Shown here: in pieces, positions 57,029-64,000 of the stretch | Layout of the letters: each line of letters starts with the position of its first letter | Position numbering within the stretch: the stretch's first letter is position 1 | Source: Verrucomicrobia bacterium IMCC26134 | GTDB taxonomy: Bacteria; Verrucomicrobiota; Verrucomicrobiia; Opitutales; Opitutaceae | DNA length: 64,000 nt | Assembly: GCA_000972765.1 (NCBI GenBank) | Contig: CP011265.1 | Span: 930,001-994,000, forward strand | Reading direction: 5' to 3' | Translations under genes and position numbers: made by a program | The notes under the pieces: model-generated | What the model saw: only the letters and a program-made list of their open reading frames with translations | What the model was told of the DNA's origin: nothing | Databases searched by the model: none

Positions 57029-60000
57029 ATGTCCATCCTCCTAAGTCCTCGCGCGCTCCGAGGGGTTTGCTGTCGCAAGCGCTCACCCTTGGTTGCCACG
57101 TCGCGCCGTATCTTTCTTAAAACCATCACGGCCTTATTCGCCGCATTTTTTTTGGTTGGTGCGACGGTGTATGGCGGTGGCCTGATGCCGCCGAGTTTTT
57201 CCCCGGGAAACTGGTGCAGCTTCGGACGCATAGAGGTCACTACGTCGGCTGATACCGTGACGATTGCCAACGGGAGTGTCGCGGATCTTGCCCCGACTGG
57301 CGATTGCACGATGAGCTTCCGTGCCCGTGCGGTGAAGGAGAACGAGACGGTGCAAATCTGGGGCGCTATCCGGGTGAAGGACCGCGAGAACCGCTACGTC
57401 TTCGGGTTGCGCGGCGGGCTCGAGCCGCAGATCAGTTTAGCCCGATATGCTGCAGACGGCATGTCGCGTAACCTCGGTTGCATGCCGCTCGATTTTGTCC
57501 CTGCGGCAGGCAAATGGTATCGCATCCGGGTGACCGTCGTGGGTCGGCACTTTCAGGTGTATTTGAACGATGAACCTCTCCCGCGCATCAACATCACCGA
57601 TGATCAAAATGGATGGGAAAACGGCGGCGTCGCGCTCGGAGGTGGATGGCTTCCGACTGAGTTTTCGGATTTCAAGGTCAGTTCGCTGACGGAAGTAGAA
57701 GTGGCCGGTTTCAAGGCTGTCGGCCACCACGTGCTCCAGGCGCCGTCGGTGGACAAGGAGGTGCTGCGGTTAAAGCAAAGGGCCGCCTGGCAACCCATTC
57801 GTATCGCCAAACTGCCGGAGGCCCGAGGGGAGTTTTCCTTGAATGGAAATTGGCTGTTCATGCCTGATAATCGGATGGATGTCGCCACGGCAACCGCCTC
57901 TGGCGACGACCAAAACTGGCACGTCATGCCGGTGCCGGCCTTCTGGACCTTTTCCTATGGCTGGCTTTACGGCGAGGTGAGTTACCCTGAACTCGGTGGC
58001 GCGGCGGCCTACCGCTCCCCTTCGGATAAAGCCACGCAGGAGGAGTTGGATCGACTGAACGGCCTGACGTTTGAATGGGAAAAGACGAAGAGTGCCTGGT
58101 ATCGGCAAGTGATCGAATTGCCCGCAAACCTTGATGGGAAACATTTCCATCTGGTCTTTGATGCCGTGGCGAAGGTCTCGGAGGTGTGGGTTAACGGGAG
58201 GAAAATCGCATCGAATGTCGGTATGTTTAAGGAGATTGAGTGCGACATCACGCCAGCCATCGCGCCCGGTAGAAACCTGATCGCCGTCCATGTGATTGCG
58301 AATCTCGACCAGAAGATCGCCAATCCGGACAAAGCGGAAACGGAGGCGGTGACCGTCAAGGTAACCAATGAAATGATACAGGCTATGCCGCACGGCATGA
58401 TGCAGAACAGCGCGGCCGGAATCTGGCAGCCGGTAAAGTTGGTGGTGACGGGGGCCGCGCGAGTCGGCGAAGTCTTCGTGCAAACGACCACTTCCCACGC
58501 TACGGCAGAGGTAGAGATTCTCAACGACTCACCCGAAGCGTTGGACACCGCGCTTTCCTACGAGATTCGTGACGCAAAAGACGGATCGCTCCTCTGTGCC
58601 GGAAAACCGCTGGCTGTAAGCGTCCCCGCAAACGGCAGGTTCCCGGCACGTATCGCAACGACTGTGGTCGCGCCGAAACTTTGGACCCCGCAAACACCAA
58701 ACCTGTATAACATCATCTTCAAGCTCTTGGACGGGGAGCGGGTGGTTGACAGCAATACAATCCGGATTGGTTTCCGCACCTTCGAGGTGGAGGGCAACCG
58801 CTTCCTTTTGAATGGTAAGCCGTATTGGTTGAGGGGCGGTAACCATACTCCAAATATTCTGCGTCCGAATGACGGAGAGCTGGCGCGTAGGTTTTTTCAG
58901 AAATCACACGAAGGTAATGTCTGGCTCACGCGTTCGCATTGCCTGCCCTTCACCGAGGCTTGGCTCGATGCGGCGGACGAGATTGGCATGGGGGTTTCTT
59001 ACGAAGGAACCTGGCCGTGGCTGATGATCAAGGGTGCGCCTCCTGGGCCGGATATGATCAAGCTCTGGCAGGACGAGTTCATCGGACTGATGCGTCGCGC
59101 CCGCAATCATCCCTCCGTTTTGTTATGGACGGTCAACAACGAGATGAATTTCGCGCGTTTCGACGAAAAGGATGCCCCGTTATTGAAGCGCAAGTGGCAG
59201 ATTCTCCATGACGCGATCCAGGAAATGCGGCGCACTGATCCAACCCGGCCGATCTCGGCATATTCGGGCTATGTGCGTGAGGAGGCTTTGAAAGGTTATC
59301 GCGAGGTGGTGGCCCCAAGTGCGTTTGATGACGGGGATATTGACGATGTGCACACCTACAACGGCTGGTATAATCCGAGTTTCTTCGCGTTTTTTAACGG
59401 TGAGTTCGGTGAAAAATACGGTCTCCCCGGACGTCCTTTGATCAGTCAGGAGATTTCCACCGGCTATCCGCGCAACGACGGCTGGCCGACTCGTTCCTAT
59501 ATCTACAAGCGATACGTGGCGCAGGCATTGGTGGGGAATTATGCCTTTGAGCAAAACGATCCGACGATATTCCTGACGCGCCAGGCCTTTCTCACCAAGG
59601 AACTCACCGAAACGATCCGGCGCACGTCGCGGGCCCAATGCGCAGGCCTGATGCCATTCGCTTATCTAACTTGGTTCTCCGATGTGTGGAAACCTGCCGG
59701 GGTCCACCCGATGCCGGCTGCCTGCGAAATCGGCAAAGCCATGCAACCGGTGCTCGTGAGCGCGGAACTTTATGGCCGTCACTTTTACGCCGGCGATCAG
59801 GTGAAACGCCGCGTTTGCATCGTCAACGATGCGGAGGATTACCAAGCCACTCCTGCCGGAATATTGACCTGGGAAATCCACTATGGTGCAGCGGTTTTTT
59901 CGAGGGGCAGCGTGCCGGTTCCCGCAGTGGATTATTATGCGAACCGATGGCTAGACGTTGACTTCCAGATGCCGTCGAATTTGCCCCAGCCAAAGGTTAA

Positions 60001-60730
60001 CGCGAAGCTGGTCCTTCAGCTCTCGGACGGAGCCAGGATTCTGAGCATGAACGATTATGACATCGTGCTGGCGACCCGTGAATGGGCGGCTCCGGCAATT
60101 CAGGGCGCGGTGTCGGTCTTTGATCCGCCCGGTAAGGCCAAGGCTACTCTCGCCGGTTTGCAAACGACGGAGGTTCTCTTGGAAAACTTGTCCAACACGA
60201 AAGTCCTGGTCGTGGGGGATCTTGGTGACGCGATCAAAACCCTGGATGGAGCCGAACGCTTGAAGGCCTTCGTGCGAGAAGGCGGGCGGCTCTTGCTTCT
60301 CCAGCCCGGCGCTGCGCTTTGCCGATTTCTTCCGGAATATGTGAAGAGCCATCGCTCCACCAAGGGGGAGATTGTCAGTATGGTAGCACCGGAGTCGCCG
60401 GTGTTTGACGGGCTGGATCCGTTGGATCTCTCGTGGTTTGAGTTGGGACCCAAAACCACACCGCTCGCCTGCTCGGGCACATGGGAGGTGAACCGCGAGC
60501 GCGCGGAAGTCGACACACTCGCGCATCAGTGTGATTTCCACACTGAGATGTTGTCCGGGCCGGAGCAGCAGCGGCCGTTTTTCAGTATCGCCGGGGCACC
60601 GCTGGTGGAAATCCGCCTCGGCAAGGGCAGGATCATCGCGAGCGAGATGGTGCTCTCCGCCAAAGATAGGGATCCCATCGCGGGCCGCTTGTTGAAGAAC
60701 CTTCTGAATACCCTCAACGAAACCGACTAA
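57029..60730 (+). CDS. GH2 glycoside hydrolase with N-terminal LamG-like domain
   Basis: The 1,233-residue product from ATG 57029 has a membrane-spanning signal (FLKTITALFAAFFLVGATVY). Residues about 50-220 form a concanavalin-like sandwich (TVQIWGAIRVKDRENRYVFG, GVALGGGWLPTEFSDFKVSS). GH2 sugar-binding and Ig-like domains follow (ARGEFSLNGNWLFMP, KSAWYRQVIELPANLDGKHF). The TIM barrel has the acid/base E705 in LWTVNNEMNF and nucleophile E808 in LISQEISTG. A C-terminal extension ends with a glutamine-amidotransferase-like segment (FVREGGRLLLLQPGAALC). GH2 covers beta-galactosidases, glucuronidases and mannosidases; this one cannot be assigned. It follows the lyase gene by 56 nt and precedes the GH106 gene by 18 nt. 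Confidence 0.88.
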   Translation: MSILLSPRALRGVCCRKRSPLVATSRRIFLKTITALFAAFFLVGATVYGGGLMPPSFSPGNWCSFGRIEVTTSADTVTIANGSVADLAPTGDCTMSFRARAVKENETVQIWGAIRVKDRENRYVFGLRGGLEPQISLARYAADGMSRNLGCMPLDFVPAAGKWYRIRVTVVGRHFQVYLNDEPLPRINITDDQNGWENGGVALGGGWLPTEFSDFKVSSLTEVEVAGFKAVGHHVLQAPSVDKEVLRLKQRAAWQPIRIAKLPEARGEFSLNGNWLFMPDNRMDVATATASGDDQNWHVMPVPAFWTFSYGWLYGEVSYPELGGAAAYRSPSDKATQEELDRLNGLTFEWEKTKSAWYRQVIELPANLDGKHFHLVFDAVAKVSEVWVNGRKIASNVGMFKEIECDITPAIAPGRNLIAVHVIANLDQKIANPDKAETEAVTVKVTNEMIQAMPHGMMQNSAAGIWQPVKLVVTGAARVGEVFVQTTTSHATAEVEILNDSPEALDTALSYEIRDAKDGSLLCAGKPLAVSVPANGRFPARIATTVVAPKLWTPQTPNLYNIIFKLLDGERVVDSNTIRIGFRTFEVEGNRFLLNGKPYWLRGGNHTPNILRPNDGELARRFFQKSHEGNVWLTRSHCLPFTEAWLDAADEIGMGVSYEGTWPWLMIKGAPPGPDMIKLWQDEFIGLMRRARNHPSVLLWTVNNEMNFARFDEKDAPLLKRKWQILHDAIQEMRRTDPTRPISAYSGYVREEALKGYREVVAPSAFDDGDIDDVHTYNGWYNPSFFAFFNGEFGEKYGLPGRPLISQEISTGYPRNDGWPTRSYIYKRYVAQALVGNYAFEQNDPTIFLTRQAFLTKELTETIRRTSRAQCAGLMPFAYLTWFSDVWKPAGVHPMPAACEIGKAMQPVLVSAELYGRHFYAGDQVKRRVCIVNDAEDYQATPAGILTWEIHYGAAVFSRGSVPVPAVDYYANRWLDVDFQMPSNLPQPKVNAKLVLQLSDGARILSMNDYDIVLATREWAAPAIQGAVSVFDPPGKAKATLAGLQTTEVLLENLSNTKVLVVGDLGDAIKTLDGAERLKAFVREGGRLLLLQPGAALCRFLPEYVKSHRSTKGEIVSMVAPESPVFDGLDPLDLSWFELGPKTTPLACSGTWEVNRERAEVDTLAHQCDFHTEMLSGPEQQRPFFSIAGAPLVEIRLGKGRIIASEMVLSAKDRDPIAGRLLKNLLNTLNETD

Positions 60731-60748
60731 GCGCCTGGAAATCTGACC

Positions 60749-63700
60749 ATGAAGAACAATCGCCATCTCCTGCTTCTCCTCGTGCTGCTGTGGCTGGGGG
60801 GCTCCCGCGCCTTAGCCGAAACAACCGCAGCGGGGCGGTTGCAACAGGCGGACGCGCTCCAAGGTGGGTTTGAGCATCCCTCAAGCGCCAGCCGGCCGCA
60901 GTCGCTCTGGTTTTGGCTCAACGGCCATATCAGCCGGGAAGGCATCTCGGCGGACATCGAGGCCATGTCGAAGAATCACATTCGGGGCGCGTTGATGTAT
61001 GCCGTCGGACACGAGAAGCAGGCGGGCCCCGTGCGCTTCATGTCTGACGAGTGGCTCGATCTATTCCTGCACGCAGTGCGCGAAGCCGACCGCTGCGGCA
61101 CCGAAATCGGCATTCACAACGGCGCGGGTTGGTCTGCCAGTGGCGGTCCGTGGATTGACGCGGAGCACGGTATGCAGATTTTAACCACGACCCGGACTTA
61201 CGCGGAGGGCAGGGGGGAGAAACAGGTGCTGGTGTTGCCAAAACCTTGGAGCAACCTGGGTTATTACCGCGATGTAGCGGTCATTGCTTATCCTTCCGGC
61301 CCCACCATGTCCGATGTGAAGGCGGCGGTTACTAGCTCTAGTGAAATCGACGGCGCGCTCCTGCTAGATGGGCGGCCGGATACGCAAATTACCCTGCCGG
61401 GGGTGAAGACCGGCCAGCGGTTTATCCAGTTGGAATTCCCCGAGCCGATTACCGCCGAAGGTTTGTTGCTCTCCTATTTCGGGTCCACTCCAGGGAGTGG
61501 CGGGGAGGTCCAAGTGTCCGATGATGGAAAAAAATTCAGGACGGTAACGCGTTTCGACTACTACTTCTTTCTGAATTTTAAATTCGGGCAGCATCAGCTC
61601 AGCTTCGCCCCGACCACAGGAAAAATCTTTCGACTGAAGTTCGATAAGGCGGACGGCGAAACGTATCGCATCGGCGAGGTCGAACTGGTGCTGACCCCGA
61701 CGGTGAAAGGATTCATGGCGAAGGCGGGTTATTACACGCCTGTGGGAGGAACTGGTGGTGCGTATGCGTGGGGTGCGAGTCGCGCTGACGGTCCGAATAT
61801 TCCCTCGGTTCAGGTCGTGGATCTGACGAAACTGATGGACGCGGAGGGCGGTTTGAAATGGACCGTTCCACCGGGCAAGTGGACGGTGTTACGTGTCGGC
61901 CAGACCGCCAGCGGCATGGAGGCCCAAGTGCCGCCGTCGGGCATTTCCGCCCTCGAATGCGATAAACTGAGCAAGCAGGCGGTAAAGATACACTATGATT
62001 CTTACGTCGGTCGCCTCGCCAAATTGTGCGGACCGCTCGCGGGCAAGTCTTTCACCTATGCCACGGTCGACAGTTTTGAAGTAGGCCCCCAGAATTGGAC
62101 GGCCGGACTAACCAAGGAGTTTCGCAAACGGCGGGGCTACGACCTGACGCCGTTCCTGCCGTTGCTGCTCACCGGCCGGGTCGAGGACAGCGTGGAAGTT
62201 TCCGAGCGCTTCTTGGAGGATTACCGGCGGACCTTGCAGGAACTGATGCTCGAAAACTATTACGGTTATCTGAAGGAATTGTGTAACCGGGATCACTTAA
62301 AGTTCTGGTCGGAAAACTATCACTCGATGTTTTGTGACACGCTGGACATCGGCGGCCGGATCGACGTGGCGCAGGGCGAGTTTTGGTCCAACCTCCAAAA
62401 GGATCTGACCGTATGGCAGTGGTGCGCCAAGCATGCCTCTTCATGTTCGCAGGTCTATGGCCTGCCGCTGGTCCCGGCGGAGGCCTTTACCTCGCACCTC
62501 GATCGTTGGACGGAAAGCCCGAAGACGCTCAAGGCCAAGGGCGACTTGATGTATGCCAGCGGATTCAACCAGTTCGCCTTTCATCGTTACGCCCATCAAC
62601 CATGGTTGGATCGCGAGCCGGGCATGACCATGGGGCCGAATGGCATTCATATGGATCGCACCAATACCTGGTGGGATGAAAGTTCGGCCTGGATCACCTA
62701 CCTGGAACGCTGCCAGTCAATCCTGCAACAAGGCTCCGTGATGGGGCAAATTGTGATACTGACGCCCGAGTTTGTGCCCTCGCAAATGAGCATTGTTGAT
62801 GCCCTCAACCAATGGACAAAACGCGAACTGCCGCGAGGCACCAGCTATCTTTTCTGCTCCCAAAACGGGCTGTTGAAAAATGCCCGGATTGAAAAGGGAA
62901 AGATTCGTTTTCCGTTAGGCGAGGGCTACCGCCTGGTGGTGTTGCCGGATACCAAAATCAGCTCACCCGAGTTGCTCGTGAAAATCCGGGACATGCTGAA
63001 ATCCGGCATCACAGTTTACGCTCCGCAGCGGCCTGACCGCGCATTGGGACTTCGGGACCGCGCCAAACGCGACCGGGAGATTCAGGAGTTGGTCTCGGAG
63101 ATTTGGGGCGAAGTGGACGGCAAGGCCGTGACCAGCCGCAAGGTGGGCAAAGGGTTGTTGGTGCAAGGTGTTTCTCTTGCCGAGGCCACCCGTCTCGTCG
63201 GGATTCAACCTGATTTCGATTTTGCCGACGCGGATGGAACGCCCGTCGCCCCCTATAATGTCGTGGGGAATGTGCAGCAGCTGAATGCGATTCACCGCCG
63301 GGTCGGCGAACGTGAAATCTACTTCGTGGCCAACCACACGCAGCAGAACCAGCGATTGGTCTGCCGTTTTGGCGTGGCGGGAATGACACCGGAACGTTGG
63401 GATCCTGTTACCGGCCGGATGGAAAAACTGACGGCATGGCGAGAGATTTCTGGAGCGACGGAATTGCCTTTGGATTTTGGGCCTGCGGAGTCGGCGTTCA
63501 TTGTTTTCCAACCGGGAAGTGGCGCGGATTCCATCGTTTCACTGAAGCATGCGGACAATGAACTCTTCCCTGTGTGGCCAAACCGCGACGTGGCGGCAAA
63601 TTCAACCAAGGCGGCTTGTGATTGGCGGCTGGCAATTGATGCCTCCGGCGTGCCCCACTTAAAAACCGACGCGGCGGGGATATTCACCGCCACGACCGCC

Positions 63701-64000
63701 AGCGGTAAAACGTGGCAGGTCGAAGCTCCAGTTTTGCCGGCGCCCATCGCGATTTCAGGACCATGGCAGGTTGATTTTCAACCCGGACGCGGAGCTCCCG
63801 CGACGGCACAGTTTCCCAGTCTGATTTCCTGGAGCGATCATGATGACCAAGGCATCCGCTACTTCTCGGGCCATGCGACTTATCGGAATAAATTCACCGT
63901 GCCGACAGGACTGTTCGGCTCAAATCGTCGGCTCGTTCTAAGTTTAGGCGGTGTAGAGGTCATTGCGGTGGTCAAGGTCAACGGCAAGGACTGCGGCACC
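60749..64000 (+). CDS. GH106 alpha-L-rhamnosidase-like enzyme (3' end outside window)
   Basis: The frame is open from ATG 60749 to the right edge (1,084 residues). It starts with a signal peptide (LLLLLVLLWLGGSRALA). GH106 landmarks are SLWFWLNGHISREGI, HIRGALMYAVG, GWSASGGPWI (residues 127-136), SFTYATVDSFEVGPQNWT (about 434-451), and a late sandwich domain with ATYRNKFTVP and VVKVNGKDCGT. Family members remove alpha-linked L-rhamnose from polysaccharides. It follows the GH2 gene by 18 nt, so the SGNH/FAD, lyase, GH2 and GH106 genes probably form one operon. Length so far matches the family's usual 1,100 or more residues. Confidence 0.88.
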   Translation, partial: MKNNRHLLLLLVLLWLGGSRALAETTAAGRLQQADALQGGFEHPSSASRPQSLWFWLNGHISREGISADIEAMSKNHIRGALMYAVGHEKQAGPVRFMSDEWLDLFLHAVREADRCGTEIGIHNGAGWSASGGPWIDAEHGMQILTTTRTYAEGRGEKQVLVLPKPWSNLGYYRDVAVIAYPSGPTMSDVKAAVTSSSEIDGALLLDGRPDTQITLPGVKTGQRFIQLEFPEPITAEGLLLSYFGSTPGSGGEVQVSDDGKKFRTVTRFDYYFFLNFKFGQHQLSFAPTTGKIFRLKFDKADGETYRIGEVELVLTPTVKGFMAKAGYYTPVGGTGGAYAWGASRADGPNIPSVQVVDLTKLMDAEGGLKWTVPPGKWTVLRVGQTASGMEAQVPPSGISALECDKLSKQAVKIHYDSYVGRLAKLCGPLAGKSFTYATVDSFEVGPQNWTAGLTKEFRKRRGYDLTPFLPLLLTGRVEDSVEVSERFLEDYRRTLQELMLENYYGYLKELCNRDHLKFWSENYHSMFCDTLDIGGRIDVAQGEFWSNLQKDLTVWQWCAKHASSCSQVYGLPLVPAEAFTSHLDRWTESPKTLKAKGDLMYASGFNQFAFHRYAHQPWLDREPGMTMGPNGIHMDRTNTWWDESSAWITYLERCQSILQQGSVMGQIVILTPEFVPSQMSIVDALNQWTKRELPRGTSYLFCSQNGLLKNARIEKGKIRFPLGEGYRLVVLPDTKISSPELLVKIRDMLKSGITVYAPQRPDRALGLRDRAKRDREIQELVSEIWGEVDGKAVTSRKVGKGLLVQGVSLAEATRLVGIQPDFDFADADGTPVAPYNVVGNVQQLNAIHRRVGEREIYFVANHTQQNQRLVCRFGVAGMTPERWDPVTGRMEKLTAWREISGATELPLDFGPAESAFIVFQPGSGADSIVSLKHADNELFPVWPNRDVAANSTKAACDWRLAIDASGVPHLKTDAAGIFTATTASGKTWQVEAPVLPAPIAISGPWQVDFQPGRGAPATAQFPSLISWSDHDDQGIRYFSGHATYRNKFTVPTGLFGSNRRLVLSLGGVEVIAVVKVNGKDCGT

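Overview
The window looks like chromosome from a GC-rich, saccharolytic verrucomicrobium of the Opitutaceae type. This rests on gene content, not a database search. The signs are PEP-CTERM sorting tails, giant autotransporter-associated beta-strand repeat proteins, prepilin-like proteins with an FTLIE leader, LacI-family regulators beside glycoside hydrolases, several sulfatases, and few clear Shine-Dalgarno sequences but frequent ATGA stop/start overlaps. No rRNA, tRNA, CRISPR array or phage genes were recognised.

Layout. (1) 1-4.2 kb: the 5' part of a large secreted surface protein (minus strand) with InlB-type and RCC1-type repeats. An 11-G tract lies upstream of it, followed by a pair of intergenic inverted repeats. 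(2) 4.2-13.7 kb: a xylan locus. Minus-strand genes encode a PEP-CTERM protein, its tail-less paralogue, a prepilin-like protein, a GH10 xylanase and a sugar-binding ABC lipoprotein-like protein. Opposite them are a LacI regulator and a cytoplasmic GH52 beta-xylosidase. (3) 13.8-15.05 kb: an IS3-family insertion sequence. (4) 15.2-19.8 kb: a giant beta-strand repeat protein with its terminator. (5) 19.9-27.4 kb: a sugar ABC importer divergent from a GH38 alpha-mannosidase, then a GH71/99-like enzyme. (6) 27.4-36.9 kb: a decayed gene fragment, a BNR_4 protein, a GH85 endo-N-acetylglucosaminidase fused to a beta-strand repeat passenger, and a divergent GH95-like enzyme. (7) 37-43.9 kb: a minus-strand run of three sulfatases (one frameshifted) and a second GH71/99-like enzyme. 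(8) 44-50.8 kb: a prepilin-like gene broken by an amber codon, a second LacI regulator, and a PEP-CTERM beta-strand repeat giant paralogous to that in (4). (9) 50.9-64 kb: a plus-strand run of an SGNH/FAD-oxidoreductase fusion, a heparinase II/III-like lyase, a GH2 enzyme and a GH106 rhamnosidase-like enzyme that runs off the window.

How it fits together. In the xylan locus a secreted xylanase, a binding protein and an intracellular xylosidase form a plausible route from polymer to xylose. The central enzymes (GH85, GH38, two GH71/99-like proteins, ABC importer) could dismantle mannose-rich N-glycans. The sulfatases with GH95, BNR_4, heparinase-like, GH2 and GH106 proteins suggest sulfated or uronic-acid-, fucose- or rhamnose-containing glycans. 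The substrates are inferences. AT-rich motifs built around TAAACGATTTA / TAAATCGTTTTA recur upstream of many of these genes, and I read them as LacI-family operators linking several loci into one regulon. Each of the two LacI genes sits beside a prepilin-like gene and a PEP-CTERM surface protein, a recurrent module whose function I do not recognise.
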